Assembly (NCBI RefSeq): GCF_900100955.1 | Contig: NZ_FNCC01000007.1 | Location: 419,437-483,436, forward strand | Length of the DNA stretch: 64,000 nt | Origin: Lentzea fradiae | GTDB lineage: Bacteria; Actinomycetota; Actinomycetes; Mycobacteriales; Pseudonocardiaceae | Reading direction: 5' to 3' | Shown here: piece after piece, positions 26,107-38,198 of the stretch | How the letters are laid out: each line of letters begins with the position of its first letter | Position numbering within the stretch: the stretch's first letter is position 1 | Translations under genes and position numbers: made by a program | The notes under the pieces: model-generated | What the model was told of the DNA's origin: nothing | Databases searched by the model: none | Seen by the model: only the letters and a program-made list of their open reading frames with translations

Positions 26107-26706
26107 GTGACCTCGACCTTTGCTGAGAACACCCCTGTCCGCGACCAGTCCGACCTGCACCCCGCCCTCGACGGCCGGCTGCTCAGGGACGTGATCCACC
26201 CGTCCCGGTCCCTGTGGACACCCCGCGAGCTGCGGGAACTGACCTCGTACGTGGCGAGCGAGCTCACGACCGAGCTGCTCTCCGTCCTCGAGTACTCGAC
26301 CGAGCACCGCTGGTGGGCGCGCCTCGGCCTGACCGAGGGCGTGGAGCTGTGGCTGCTGTCGTGGCTGCCCGGCCAGCACACCGAGCCGCACGACCACGGC
26401 GGCGCCGCGGGCTCGTTCACCGTGCTGACCGGCAGGCTGCGCGAGGAGTACCGCTACCCGGCGGGCCCGGTCCGCACGGCCGTCCGCGAGACCGGCGACG
26501 CCCTCGGCTTCGGCTCCGGCCGCGCCCACCAGGTGCTGAACACCTTCGACACCCCCGCCGCCACCGTGCACGCCTACTCCCCGCCACTCGTGCCGACGCG
26601 CGAGTACGCGTCGCTGCTCGACATCCCCGACGCGATCCCACCGCTGCCCGCACACCGCCTGCCCCTGGCGGAGCTGCGCAGGCTGGCCGACCTGGAGGGC
26701 CCGTGA
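26107..26706 (+). CDS. Cysteine dioxygenase type I
   Basis: 199 residues from GTG 26107 with AGGAG 8 bases upstream. Cupin core with the iron ligands in HTEPHDHGGAAGSFTVLTG (about residues 91-109) and a later His in GRAHQVLNTF. It oxidises L-cysteine to cysteine sulfinate with O2. The stop overlaps the rhodanese start (GTGA at 26703), so the two are made together; that pairing is usual for cysteine dioxygenase and points to cysteine sulfur catabolism. Confidence 0.9.
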   Translation: MTSTFAENTPVRDQSDLHPALDGRLLRDVIHPSRSLWTPRELRELTSYVASELTTELLSVLEYSTEHRWWARLGLTEGVELWLLSWLPGQHTEPHDHGGAAGSFTVLTGRLREEYRYPAGPVRTAVRETGDALGFGSGRAHQVLNTFDTPAATVHAYSPPLVPTREYASLLDIPDAIPPLPAHRLPLAELRRLADLEGP

Positions 26707-27092
26707 GCAAGCTCGACGCGATCCTGGACGAGGCCCGCTCGCACCTGCGGCGGCTGGAGCCGCACGAGGTGCACGCCCTGGAGGACGCGCTGGTCGTCGA
26801 CATCCGGCCCGCCCGCAACCGGCTCGCCGAGGGCGAGATCGAGAACTCCGTGGTGGTCGAGCGGATCGTGCTGGAGTGGCGTCTCGACCCCGCCGGCGAG
26901 TGGCGGCTGCCCGGCTTCACCGCCGACACGACCGTGGTCGTGGTGTGCAACGAGGGGTACTCGTCCTCGCTCGCCGCCCGGGACCTGCAACGGGTCGGGC
27001 TGGTGAACGCCACGGACCTGGTGGGTGGGTTCCGCGCCTGGCGGGAGGCGGGGCTGCCGGTGGTGCCGGGCGGGTCCGAGCCGGTGGTGTGA
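26703..27092 (+). CDS. Rhodanese-like sulfurtransferase
   Basis: 129 residues from GTG 26703. Single rhodanese domain: VVDIRPARNRLAEGEI at the N-terminal strand, active-site loop VVVVCNEGYSSSLAA (Cys near residue 82) and the final DLVGGFRAWREAGLPV. It should transfer sulfane sulfur, here presumably downstream of cysteine oxidation by the coupled dioxygenase. Part of its 3' end is duplicated just behind the stop. Confidence 0.88.
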   Translation: MSKLDAILDEARSHLRRLEPHEVHALEDALVVDIRPARNRLAEGEIENSVVVERIVLEWRLDPAGEWRLPGFTADTTVVVVCNEGYSSSLAARDLQRVGLVNATDLVGGFRAWREAGLPVVPGGSEPVV

Positions 27093-27160
27093 GCCGCGCG
27101 GAGCGGGTCCCGGGCTTGGCGCGAGGAAGGGCTGCCGGTGGCGCCGGGCGGGCGGTGTGA
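27028..27160 (+). repeat. Degenerate tandem duplication of the rhodanese 3' end
   Basis: 27028-27092 (coding GFRAWREAGLPVVPGG and the stop) recurs at 27106-27160 with point changes and a small deletion, both ending in GGTGTGA. The second copy lies after the stop codon and codes for nothing. Confidence 0.7.
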
Positions 27161-27205
27161 ACGCCGCGCGTGGAACCGCTCTCCCGCCGGTAGCGTCTGC
27201 GGACC

Positions 27206-28327
27206 GTGACAGTTGTGCGCTGGCTCGTGACCGCCGTCGTCGTGGCGGGCACGATCGCCTGGACCTATCCGGACGTCCTCATCGGTCTCGTGGGCGCGTT
27301 CGTCGGCATGCTGGTGGCGATGACCGCTCCCCAGGCGGGGCTCGCGTTCGGGGCGGTCCTGTTCGGACTGCGGATCACGCACCTGATCATCGGGCTGGGC
27401 AGCGAGGTGAAGGCGTGGACCTGGACGAACCGGCGGGTGGTGGTGCGGGCGGTGCCGCTGCTCGCGACGGTCGGCATCACCGGGCAGAAGCCGGGGGTGC
27501 GGTGGCGGACGGTGTCGACGGGGGCGTTCGCGGTGCTGTTCTACGCCGGGGTCGTCGCGCTCATGTGGCTCGCCACCGGGTCGGCGTTCGGACGGGGGAT
27601 GGCGCTCGCGGGGGCGGGGTGTCTCGCGTTGCAACTGGTGCCGGTCAAGCAGGCGGGGCACACGAGTCTCGGGTGGTTCGTGTTCACGCTGCCGAAGCTG
27701 TCGGGACGGCCGCTGGCGGAGCTGGAGGCACGGCCTCGCGTGCTGGCGGGCATGGACGCCTACCAGCGGGGTGACCTCGACGAGGCCGAGCGCGTCGTCG
27801 ACGGGTTGCTGCGGGACCACCCCGACCTGATCACGGTGGTCGGGTTGAAGGTCGTCACGGCGTGCGCGCGGGAGCGGTACCTCGACGCGTTGCAGAGCGT
27901 GGTCGGGCTGAGCGCGCGGGAGGACCTCGGTGCGCACGAGCTGTCGCTCGTCATGGCGACGACGGCCGGGGTGACGGCGCTGGCGGTGGAGGCGGGACAG
28001 TTCCCCGCCGAGGTCGGTCTGGAGACGGCGCGCGACATGCTCGGCAACGCCTACGAGGCCGGGTACCCGAGGCACCGGGCGAACGGGACGCTGGCGATCA
28101 TCGCGCTGCTCGAGGGCGACACCGCCGAGGCGCGCAGGCTCGCCCGGCACGCGGCCGACTCGAGCGAGAACGCGGCCGAGCGGGCCGACGAGCTGGTCAC
28201 CATCGCGCGGGCGTGGATGGCCGACGGCGACAACGCGAAGGCGCGCGAGCTCGCGGCGGAGGCGCACCAGCTGGCGGGCTGGAGCCCGCGGGTCGCGGCG
28301 ACGCACGCCCGGCTGCAGATCAGCTGA
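27206..28327 (+). CDS. Membrane-anchored TPR-like protein
   Basis: 373 residues from GTG 27206; TAGCGT lies 9 bases upstream and there is no Shine-Dalgarno. Hydrophobic segments at about residues 5-60 and 100-150 (FAVLFYAGVVALMWLATGSA), then a soluble helical region from about 175 with repeat-like units (MDAYQRGDLDEAERVVDGLL; ALLEGDTAEARRLARHAAD; ADGDNAKARELAAEAHQLAG). Likely an inner-membrane protein with a cytoplasmic TPR-type scaffold. No enzyme motif. Convergent with glgP, separated by a strong hairpin. Confidence 0.65.
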   Translation: MTVVRWLVTAVVVAGTIAWTYPDVLIGLVGAFVGMLVAMTAPQAGLAFGAVLFGLRITHLIIGLGSEVKAWTWTNRRVVVRAVPLLATVGITGQKPGVRWRTVSTGAFAVLFYAGVVALMWLATGSAFGRGMALAGAGCLALQLVPVKQAGHTSLGWFVFTLPKLSGRPLAELEARPRVLAGMDAYQRGDLDEAERVVDGLLRDHPDLITVVGLKVVTACARERYLDALQSVVGLSAREDLGAHELSLVMATTAGVTALAVEAGQFPAEVGLETARDMLGNAYEAGYPRHRANGTLAIIALLEGDTAEARRLARHAADSSENAAERADELVTIARAWMADGDNAKARELAAEAHQLAGWSPRVAATHARLQIS

Positions 28328-28332
28328 GCCAC

Positions 28333-28364
28333 GTCCCGGGGCACCCGGCCGGGTGCCCCGGGAC
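28333..28364. terminator. Perfect 32-bp palindrome between convergent genes
   Basis: Two 16-base arms (left arm GTCCCGGGGCACCCGG) meet with no spacer, 5 bases past the TPR gene stop and 6 before the glgP stop. Placement between converging genes makes a bidirectional terminator likely; there is no T-run on either side. Confidence 0.85.
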
Positions 28365-28369
28365 CCGCG

Positions 28370-30961
28370 TCAGCTCGCCAGCACGACCCTGCCCAGCTCG
28401 GCCGGGGAGGCCAGCAGGTCGTGCCGCGGCAGCACCCGCACGGTGTAGCCGAGCGCGCCCGCGTGCGGCAGCGGCACCTCCGCCTCGTAGTTGCCGTTGC
28501 CCGCGTACGTCATCGGCGAGGTCACGACGTCGGTGAGGTCGTCGGAGTCGTTCGACACCTTGCCGAGCACGACCTGCACGTCCACTTCGGACGGCTCCAG
28601 GCCGGCCAGCTCGACGCGGGCCCGCACGATGACCGGCGCGCCCAGCACCGGCACGGACGAGCCGCCGAGGACCAGGTCGCTGTCGAGCACCCGCACCCGC
28701 GTCCACGACGCGCGCAGCCGGTGCCGGTACGCGGACAGCTCCTTGGCGCCCCGGTAGCCGTCGCCGAGGACGTTCTGCGCCGACGCCGCGGCCGGCGCGT
28801 AGTAGGTCTCGACGTACTCGCGGACCATGCGCGACGCCTGCACGACCGGGCCGAGGGAGGCCAGCGTGTGCCGGACCATCGACAGCCAGCGGGTCGGCAC
28901 GCCGTCCTCGCCGCGGTCGTAGAACAGCGGCGCGACCTGCGAGCCGAGCAGGTCGTAGAGGGCGTTGGCCTCCAGGTCGTCGCGGCGGACCGGGTCGTTG
29001 ACGCCGTCCGCGGTCGGGATCGCCCAGCCGTTGGAGCCGTCGTACAGCTCGTCCCACCAGCCGTCGCGGATCGACAGGTTCAGGCCGCCGTTGAGCGCCG
29101 CCTTCATGCCGGACGTGCCGCACGCCTCCAGCGGGCGCATCGGGTTGTTCAGCCACACGTCACAGCCCCAGTACAGGTACCGGGCCATCGACATGTCGTA
29201 GTCGGGCAGGAACACGATCCGGTGCCGCACGCCCGCGTCGTCGGCGTAGCGCACGATCTGCTGGATCAGCGCCTTGCCGCCGTCGTCGGCCGGGTGCGAC
29301 TTGCCCGCGACGACGAGCTGCACGGGCCGTTCGGGGTGCAGCAGCAGCGACCGCAGCCGCTCCGGGTCGCGCAGCATCAGCGTGAGGCGCTTGTAGGTGG
29401 GCACGCGCCGGGCGAAGCCGACGGTCAGCACGCCGGGGTCGAACACCGAGTCGGTCCAGCCGAGCTCCAGCGCCGACGCGCCGCGCTGCAGCCACGACTC
29501 GCGCAGCCGCCTGCGGACCTCGTCCACCAGCCGGCCGCGCAGGGTGCTGCGGATCTCCCACAGCCCGGCGTCGGTGACCGGCTCGAACGAGCCGATGCCG
29601 AGGCCCATCCGGTTGTCGGTGGCGTCCGACTCGGACTCGCCGAGCAGCTTGCTCATCTCGGTCGCGGCCCAGGTGGGGCCGTGCACGCCGTTGGTGACCG
29701 ACCCGATCGGCACCTCGGTGGCGTCGAAGCCGGGCCAGAGGCCGCGGAACATGTCCCTGCTGACCTCGCCGTGCAGCTTGGACACGCCGTTGGCGCGCTG
29801 GGCGAGCCGCAGGCCCATGTGGGCCATGTTGAACATGCCGGGGTTGTCCTCGGCGCCGAGCGCGAGGATGCGCTGGGTGTTCACGCCGGGCACGAGCGTC
29901 TCGGACCCGAAGTAGTGCTGGACCAGGTCGACGGGGAACCGGTCGATGCCGGCGGGCACGGGCGTGTGCGTGGTGAACACGGCACCGGCGCGCGCCGCCG
30001 TGAGCGCCTGGTCGAAGTCGAGGCCGTCGTTGGTGATGTACTCGCGGATGCGTTCGAGGCCGAGGAAGCCCGCGTGTCCCTCGTTCGTGTGGAAGACCTC
30101 GGGCTGGGCGTGTCCGGTCAGCTCGCAGAACGTCCGGACGGCCCGCACGCCGCCGATGCCCGCGAGGATCTCCTGGCGGATGCGGTGGTTCTGGTCGCCG
30201 CCGTAGAGGCGGTCGGTGACGCCGCGCAGGTCGTCGTCGTTCTGCTCCACGTCGGAGTCGAGCAGCAGCAGCGGGACGCGCCCGACCTGCGCCTTCCAGA
30301 TCTTCGCGCGCAGCATCCGGTCGCCGGGCATGGCCACGTGCACCAGCAGCGGCAGGCCGGACGGCTCGGTGAGCAGCTCCAGCGGCAGGCCGCGCGGGTC
30401 GAGCACCGGGTAGTGCTCGATCTGCCACCCGTCGAGCGACAGCGACTGGCGGAAGTACCCCGACCGGTAGAGCAGGCCGACGGCGATCAGCGGGACGCCC
30501 AGGTCGGAGGCGGCCTTGAGGTGGTCGCCCGCGAGGATGCCGAGGCCGCCCGAGTAGTTCGGCAGCGCCTCGTGCACGCCGAACTCCATCGAGAAGTAGG
30601 CGACGCTCGTGGGCAGCGGGGTGTCGGGGGCCCCGTGCTCCCTGCGGCTCGCGATCTCGTCCTGGCGGCGCTGGTACCAGCGCGGACCGTGGACGTACCG
30701 CTCCAGGTCACTCGCGAGCGCGTGGAGCCTGAGCAGGAACTGCTCATCTCTCGCGAGTGAGTCGAGGACCCCGGCGTCGACGACGGAGAGCAGGCGCAGC
30801 GGATCGCCACCCACCTCTGACCAGACACGGGAGTCGATCGAGGCGAAGAGTTCCTGCGTGGGCGGGTGCCACGTCCAGCGCAGGTTGGTGGCGAGCGTGC
30901 TCAGCGCGGACAAGGGCTCCGGCAGGCTGGCTCGGACGGTGAACCGGCGAAGTGCTCGCAT
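28370..30961 (-). CDS. glgP: Alpha-glucan (maltodextrin/glycogen) phosphorylase
   Basis: 863 residues from ATG 30961; upstream in-frame codons add only basic low-complexity sequence. GT35 family: N-terminal DUF3417-type domain (LSTLATNLRWTWHPPTQELF), substrate-site YFSMEFGVHEALPNYSGGLG, FHTNEGHAGFLGLERIREY, and the PLP lysine in EACGTSGMKAALNGGLNLS. It releases glucose-1-phosphate from chain ends by phosphorolysis in the cytoplasm. In mycobacteria glgP is likewise divergent from glgE; here a Ser/Thr kinase gene sits between them. Confidence 0.95.
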   Translation of the reverse strand: MRALRRFTVRASLPEPLSALSTLATNLRWTWHPPTQELFASIDSRVWSEVGGDPLRLLSVVDAGVLDSLARDEQFLLRLHALASDLERYVHGPRWYQRRQDEIASRREHGAPDTPLPTSVAYFSMEFGVHEALPNYSGGLGILAGDHLKAASDLGVPLIAVGLLYRSGYFRQSLSLDGWQIEHYPVLDPRGLPLELLTEPSGLPLLVHVAMPGDRMLRAKIWKAQVGRVPLLLLDSDVEQNDDDLRGVTDRLYGGDQNHRIRQEILAGIGGVRAVRTFCELTGHAQPEVFHTNEGHAGFLGLERIREYITNDGLDFDQALTAARAGAVFTTHTPVPAGIDRFPVDLVQHYFGSETLVPGVNTQRILALGAEDNPGMFNMAHMGLRLAQRANGVSKLHGEVSRDMFRGLWPGFDATEVPIGSVTNGVHGPTWAATEMSKLLGESESDATDNRMGLGIGSFEPVTDAGLWEIRSTLRGRLVDEVRRRLRESWLQRGASALELGWTDSVFDPGVLTVGFARRVPTYKRLTLMLRDPERLRSLLLHPERPVQLVVAGKSHPADDGGKALIQQIVRYADDAGVRHRIVFLPDYDMSMARYLYWGCDVWLNNPMRPLEACGTSGMKAALNGGLNLSIRDGWWDELYDGSNGWAIPTADGVNDPVRRDDLEANALYDLLGSQVAPLFYDRGEDGVPTRWLSMVRHTLASLGPVVQASRMVREYVETYYAPAAASAQNVLGDGYRGAKELSAYRHRLRASWTRVRVLDSDLVLGGSSVPVLGAPVIVRARVELAGLEPSEVDVQVVLGKVSNDSDDLTDVVTSPMTYAGNGNYEAEVPLPHAGALGYTVRVLPRHDLLASPAELGRVVLAS

Positions 30962-31126
30962 GACGAGGCAACTTACCCGCCGCACTCGGGGGCCTGACAA
31001 CGTTCCCGCTCAGACCTGCAACGACTTGCAGAACCGGTCAAGAAGACGCGTGGCCGTGAGCAGGACAGACGCGGCCGCGGGTTGGCCCGCGTCACACGCG
31101 CGTCATCCGTTCGAGCGGTTCGCCGG

Positions 31127-32824
31127 TCAGTCCTTCTGCTCGCCGGTGATCAGCAGCTTCTCGCCCGTGCCGGAGATCTCCAGCGAGTGCTCGGAGGTCG
31201 TGGACTTGTCCGAGTCCTTCTCCGTCAGCTGCAGCGCCTGAGTGACCTCGAACGTCCCGTCGTCGTTGGCCGACACGACCGGGTTGCCCAGGGCCACGAC
31301 CTTCGAGAACGCGCCCCAGTACTCCTTCTCGGCGGCGAGGCCCGGCGCCTGCTTCTGGTCCCAGTCGCCGCGGGCGCCCTCGACGTTGCCGGGCAGCTTG
31401 CCGTAGTGCTGCTTCACGAAGCTCGCCACCTGGGCCACCGAGAACTTCGTGGCGGGCGGCTTCGACGACGGCGGCTGGGACTGCGTCTGGGTCTGGGTGG
31501 TCGTCGTGGGCCTCTGGGTCTCCTGCGGGGACGGCTCCGCGGGCGCGGCGGGGGTGCTGCCCGCGGTCTGCTCCGGGGTCTCCTGGGCCGAGGTGCCGGG
31601 GTTCGCGGACTTCTTCTCGTCGTCGTCCTGCGCGAGCACGAAGCCGATGCCGAGGACCAGCAGCACGCCGAGGACCGCCGCGGCGACGGCGAGGCCGCGG
31701 TTGCGCTTCTGCTCCGGCTCGTCGCGCCGGTCGTCATAGCGGTCGTCGTAGCGGTCGTCGTAGCGGTCGTCGTCGTAACGGTCGTCGTAGGTCTCCGGCA
31801 GCGGTGCCGGGGGCCGGGTGCGCGGCGGGCCGGTGCGCGGGCCCTGCGGCGGCATTCCCTGCGAGGTCATCCCCTGCGCCGCCATGTTCTGGGACGTCAT
31901 GACCTGGGGCGGCATCGCGCGGGTGCCGTGGGCACCGGGTCCCTGGGGCGGCATGACGGCGGTGCCGGACGGCGGGGTCATCGGGCGCGGCGGGATGACC
32001 TGCGTGGCGGGGACGGGCACGCCCGCCGCGATGGCCTTCAGCTCGGCGGCGGCCTGGGCCGCGGTCGGACGCTGCGCGGGCTCGTTCGCGAGCAGCCTGA
32101 CCAGCAGGCCGGTGAGCGGGCCGGACCGGGTCGGCGGGCGGGTCTCGCCGCGCGCGACCTTGTAGAGCAGGCCCAGGTCGTTCGTGCTCTTGCCGAACGG
32201 CGGCTCGCCCTCGGTCATCGCGTAGATCGTCGCGCCGAGGGAGAAGACGTCCGACGGCGGCGCGGGCTCGGCACCGCGGGCCAGCTCCGGCGCCAGGTAG
32301 GCGGGGGTGCCCGCGAGCATGCCCGTCTTGGTCACGGCGACATCGCCCAAAGCACGCGAAATGCCGAAATCGGTGATCTTGACGGCGCCCTCGCGTCCAA
32401 TCAGGACGTTGCCGGGCTTGATGTCGCGGTGGACGATGCCCTTCTCGTGGGCCGCGGCGAGCGCGGCGGCGGCCAGCGACCCGATCCGCGCGGCCTCCTG
32501 GGCGGGCATGGTGGCCCGCTCGCTCAGGATCGCCGACAGGTTGCGCGACGGCAGGTACTCCATGACGAGGCACGGCTTGCCGTTCTCGACGACGACGTCG
32601 TACACCGCGATCGCGTTCGGGTGCTGCAGGCGCGCCGCGATGCGGCCCTCGCGCATGGCCCGCTGGACCGCCTCGTGGAACTCGTTCGGCTGAACTTCGT
32701 TGAGCAGGAGCTGCTTGACCGCGACGTCCCGGTGCAGGAGCTCGTCGCGCGCACGCCACACGACACCCATCGCCCCGGCGCCGAGTTGGTCGAGCAGGAC
32801 GTAGCGATCACCAACCTTGTTCAC
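31127..32824 (-). CDS. Membrane Ser/Thr protein kinase (PknB type) beside glgE
   Basis: 565 residues from GTG 32824; TACCGT lies 6 bases upstream, so the mRNA is probably leaderless. Complete kinase domain in residues 1-270: LGAGAMGVVWRA, VAVKQ (Lys), IVHRDIKPGNVLI (about 132), KITDFGISR and GTPAYLAPE. Then a Pro/Met/Gln linker, an acidic DDRY repeat (about 350-370), one transmembrane helix (about 376-396), a Thr/Pro/Gln stretch and an external domain of about 110 residues without PASTA repeats. Lies between glgP and glgE; mycobacterial GlgE is known to be inhibited by PknB phosphorylation, so control of this cluster is a fair inference. Confidence 0.92.
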   Translation of the reverse strand: MNKVGDRYVLLDQLGAGAMGVVWRARDELLHRDVAVKQLLLNEVQPNEFHEAVQRAMREGRIAARLQHPNAIAVYDVVVENGKPCLVMEYLPSRNLSAILSERATMPAQEAARIGSLAAAALAAAHEKGIVHRDIKPGNVLIGREGAVKITDFGISRALGDVAVTKTGMLAGTPAYLAPELARGAEPAPPSDVFSLGATIYAMTEGEPPFGKSTNDLGLLYKVARGETRPPTRSGPLTGLLVRLLANEPAQRPTAAQAAAELKAIAAGVPVPATQVIPPRPMTPPSGTAVMPPQGPGAHGTRAMPPQVMTSQNMAAQGMTSQGMPPQGPRTGPPRTRPPAPLPETYDDRYDDDRYDDRYDDRYDDRRDEPEQKRNRGLAVAAAVLGVLLVLGIGFVLAQDDDEKKSANPGTSAQETPEQTAGSTPAAPAEPSPQETQRPTTTTQTQTQSQPPSSKPPATKFSVAQVASFVKQHYGKLPGNVEGARGDWDQKQAPGLAAEKEYWGAFSKVVALGNPVVSANDDGTFEVTQALQLTEKDSDKSTTSEHSLEISGTGEKLLITGEQKD

Positions 32825-33063
32825 GCGGGCACGGTACCCGTAGCACCGCTGTAACCCTGTGAGTATCAAGAAAACGGTCCACTGGAGAGGTCCGGAGGTG
32901 ACGTCGCCGTGGCCGGGAGACCCTGGACACACGGGCGATCGGAGGTGTGCGATCGACCCCGGGTGGGTACGGCTCTGAACAGGGCAACCCGCCGGAGCGC
33001 GGGTTGATCGGGCAAGGCAGGATTACCAGCGACGCGGACCGACACGGCGGAAGGGCGCTGCCG

Positions 33064-35040
<1,977 letters not shown>

Positions 35041-35072
35041 TCAACCGCACAACCCCCGACGAGGTGGGCAAC

Positions 35073-36881
<1,809 letters not shown>

Positions 36882-36885
36882 AAGC

Positions 36886-38196
36886 GTGATCGATCCCCAC
36901 GAGCTGGTCGACAAGCTGGTCGCCTCTCTGCCCGATCTGCTCCCCCAGGCCAGGTGGTTCGGCGGCAAGGACAAGCCGATCACCGCCGTCCGTCCACTGC
37001 GGACGACGGTCGTGCACGACGACCTGGTGCACGTGGTCATCGAGGTGGAGCAGCCCGGCCGCACCGAGAACTACCAGGGGGCGCTCAGCCTGAGCACCGG
37101 CGCCTGGGACGTGCTGCTCGACCCCGACCACAACGGCGTGCTGCTCGACGGCATCGCGGCGGGGTACGAGGCCGACGGCATCGTCTTCGCGCACGAGCCC
37201 GGCACGGAGCTGCGCACGGGCCTGCGCGGCAGGCCGATCGGCGTGGAGCAGTCCAACACGTCGCTGATCTACGGCCAGCAGTACATCCTCAAGATCTTCC
37301 GCAAGCTCGCCCGCGGCGAGAACCGCGACCTGGTGATGCACCGCGCGCTGCGGTCCGTCGGCTGCGAGCACATCGCCCAGCCGCTGGGCTCGATCAGCAC
37401 CGAGCTGGACGGCGAACCGGTCACGCTCGCGATGCTCCAGGAGTTCCTGCCGGACGCGGTCGAGGGCTGGGACATGGCCAAGACGTCGGTCCGCGACCTG
37501 ATGGCCGAGGCCGACCTGCACGCGTTCGAGGTGGGCGGTGACTTCGCGGGGGAGGCGCACCGGCTCGGCAGCGCCGTCGCGAAGGTCCACGCCGACCTCG
37601 CGGAGGCGCTCGGCACGCAGGTGGCGGACGAGGCGGCGACCGACAGGGCCATCGCGGGCATGCTGCGCAGGCTGGGCGAGGTCACCGAGGCGGTGCCGGA
37701 GCTCGCGCGGTACGAGGAGCCGCTGCGCACCACGTTCGAGGAGGCCCGGCAGCACATCGGGCGCATCCCGATCCAGCACATCCACGGCGACCTGCACCTC
37801 GGCCAGGTGCTGCGCACGGTGCAGGGCTGGCTGCTGATCGACTTCGAGGGCGAGCCCGCGGCGTCGGTCGAGGACCGGCTCGCGCTGCGGTCGCCGTTGC
37901 GCGACGTGGCGGGCATGCTGCGGTCGTTCGACTACGCGGCCAGGCAGCTGCTCGTCGGCCAGCCCGACGACGACCAGCTCGCCTACCGCGCGATGGAGTG
38001 GACCAAGCGCAACCGGGCGGCGTTCTGCGACGGCTACGCCGAGGTGGCGGCCGACCCGCGGGACAACGCGCCGCTGCTGCGCGCCTTCGAGCTGGACAAG
38101 GCGGTCTACGAGGTCGCATACGAGCACGCCAACAGGCCGGAGTGGTTGACGGTTCCGCTGTCGTCGATCGCCCGGATGACCAGCGGAGGAGAATAG
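36886..38196 (+). CDS. mak: Maltokinase (Mak/Pep2)
   Basis: 436 residues from GTG 36886 (AGGTGAAAGC before it). Aminoglycoside-phosphotransferase-like fold: N-terminal domain with [12 protein letters not shown], a hinge [14 protein letters not shown], catalytic loop [16 protein letters not shown] (about 300) and the metal-binding [12 protein letters not shown]. It phosphorylates maltose to alpha-maltose-1-phosphate, the GlgE substrate. Gene order treS-mak is usual; here both sit inside the glgE operon and lead into glgB. Confidence 0.95.
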   Translation: MIDPHELVDKLVASLPDLLPQARWFGGKDKPITAVRPLRTTVVHDDLVHVVIEVEQPGRTENYQGALSLSTGAWDVLLDPDHNGVLLDGIAAGYEADGIVFAHEPGTELRTGLRGRPIGVEQSNTSLIYGQQYILKIFRKLARGENRDLVMHRALRSVGCEHIAQPLGSISTELDGEPVTLAMLQEFLPDAVEGWDMAKTSVRDLMAEADLHAFEVGGDFAGEAHRLGSAVAKVHADLAEALGTQVADEAATDRAIAGMLRRLGEVTEAVPELARYEEPLRTTFEEARQHIGRIPIQHIHGDLHLGQVLRTVQGWLLIDFEGEPAASVEDRLALRSPLRDVAGMLRSFDYAARQLLVGQPDDDQLAYRAMEWTKRNRAAFCDGYAEVAADPRDNAPLLRAFELDKAVYEVAYEHANRPEWLTVPLSSIARMTSGGE

Positions 38197-38198
38197 CC

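Noticed and set aside
28421..30760. 779-codon plus-strand frame opposite glgP
   Set aside because: Val/Arg/His-rich shadow of a clear phosphorylase gene.
31740..31800. Apparent tandem DNA repeat as a possible CRISPR or mobile element
   Set aside because: It encodes the DDRY repeat of the kinase linker; no spacers or cas genes are present.
32947..33063. Upstream extension of glgE
   Set aside because: Low-complexity residues before the normal family start; it would also overlap the divergent promoter region.
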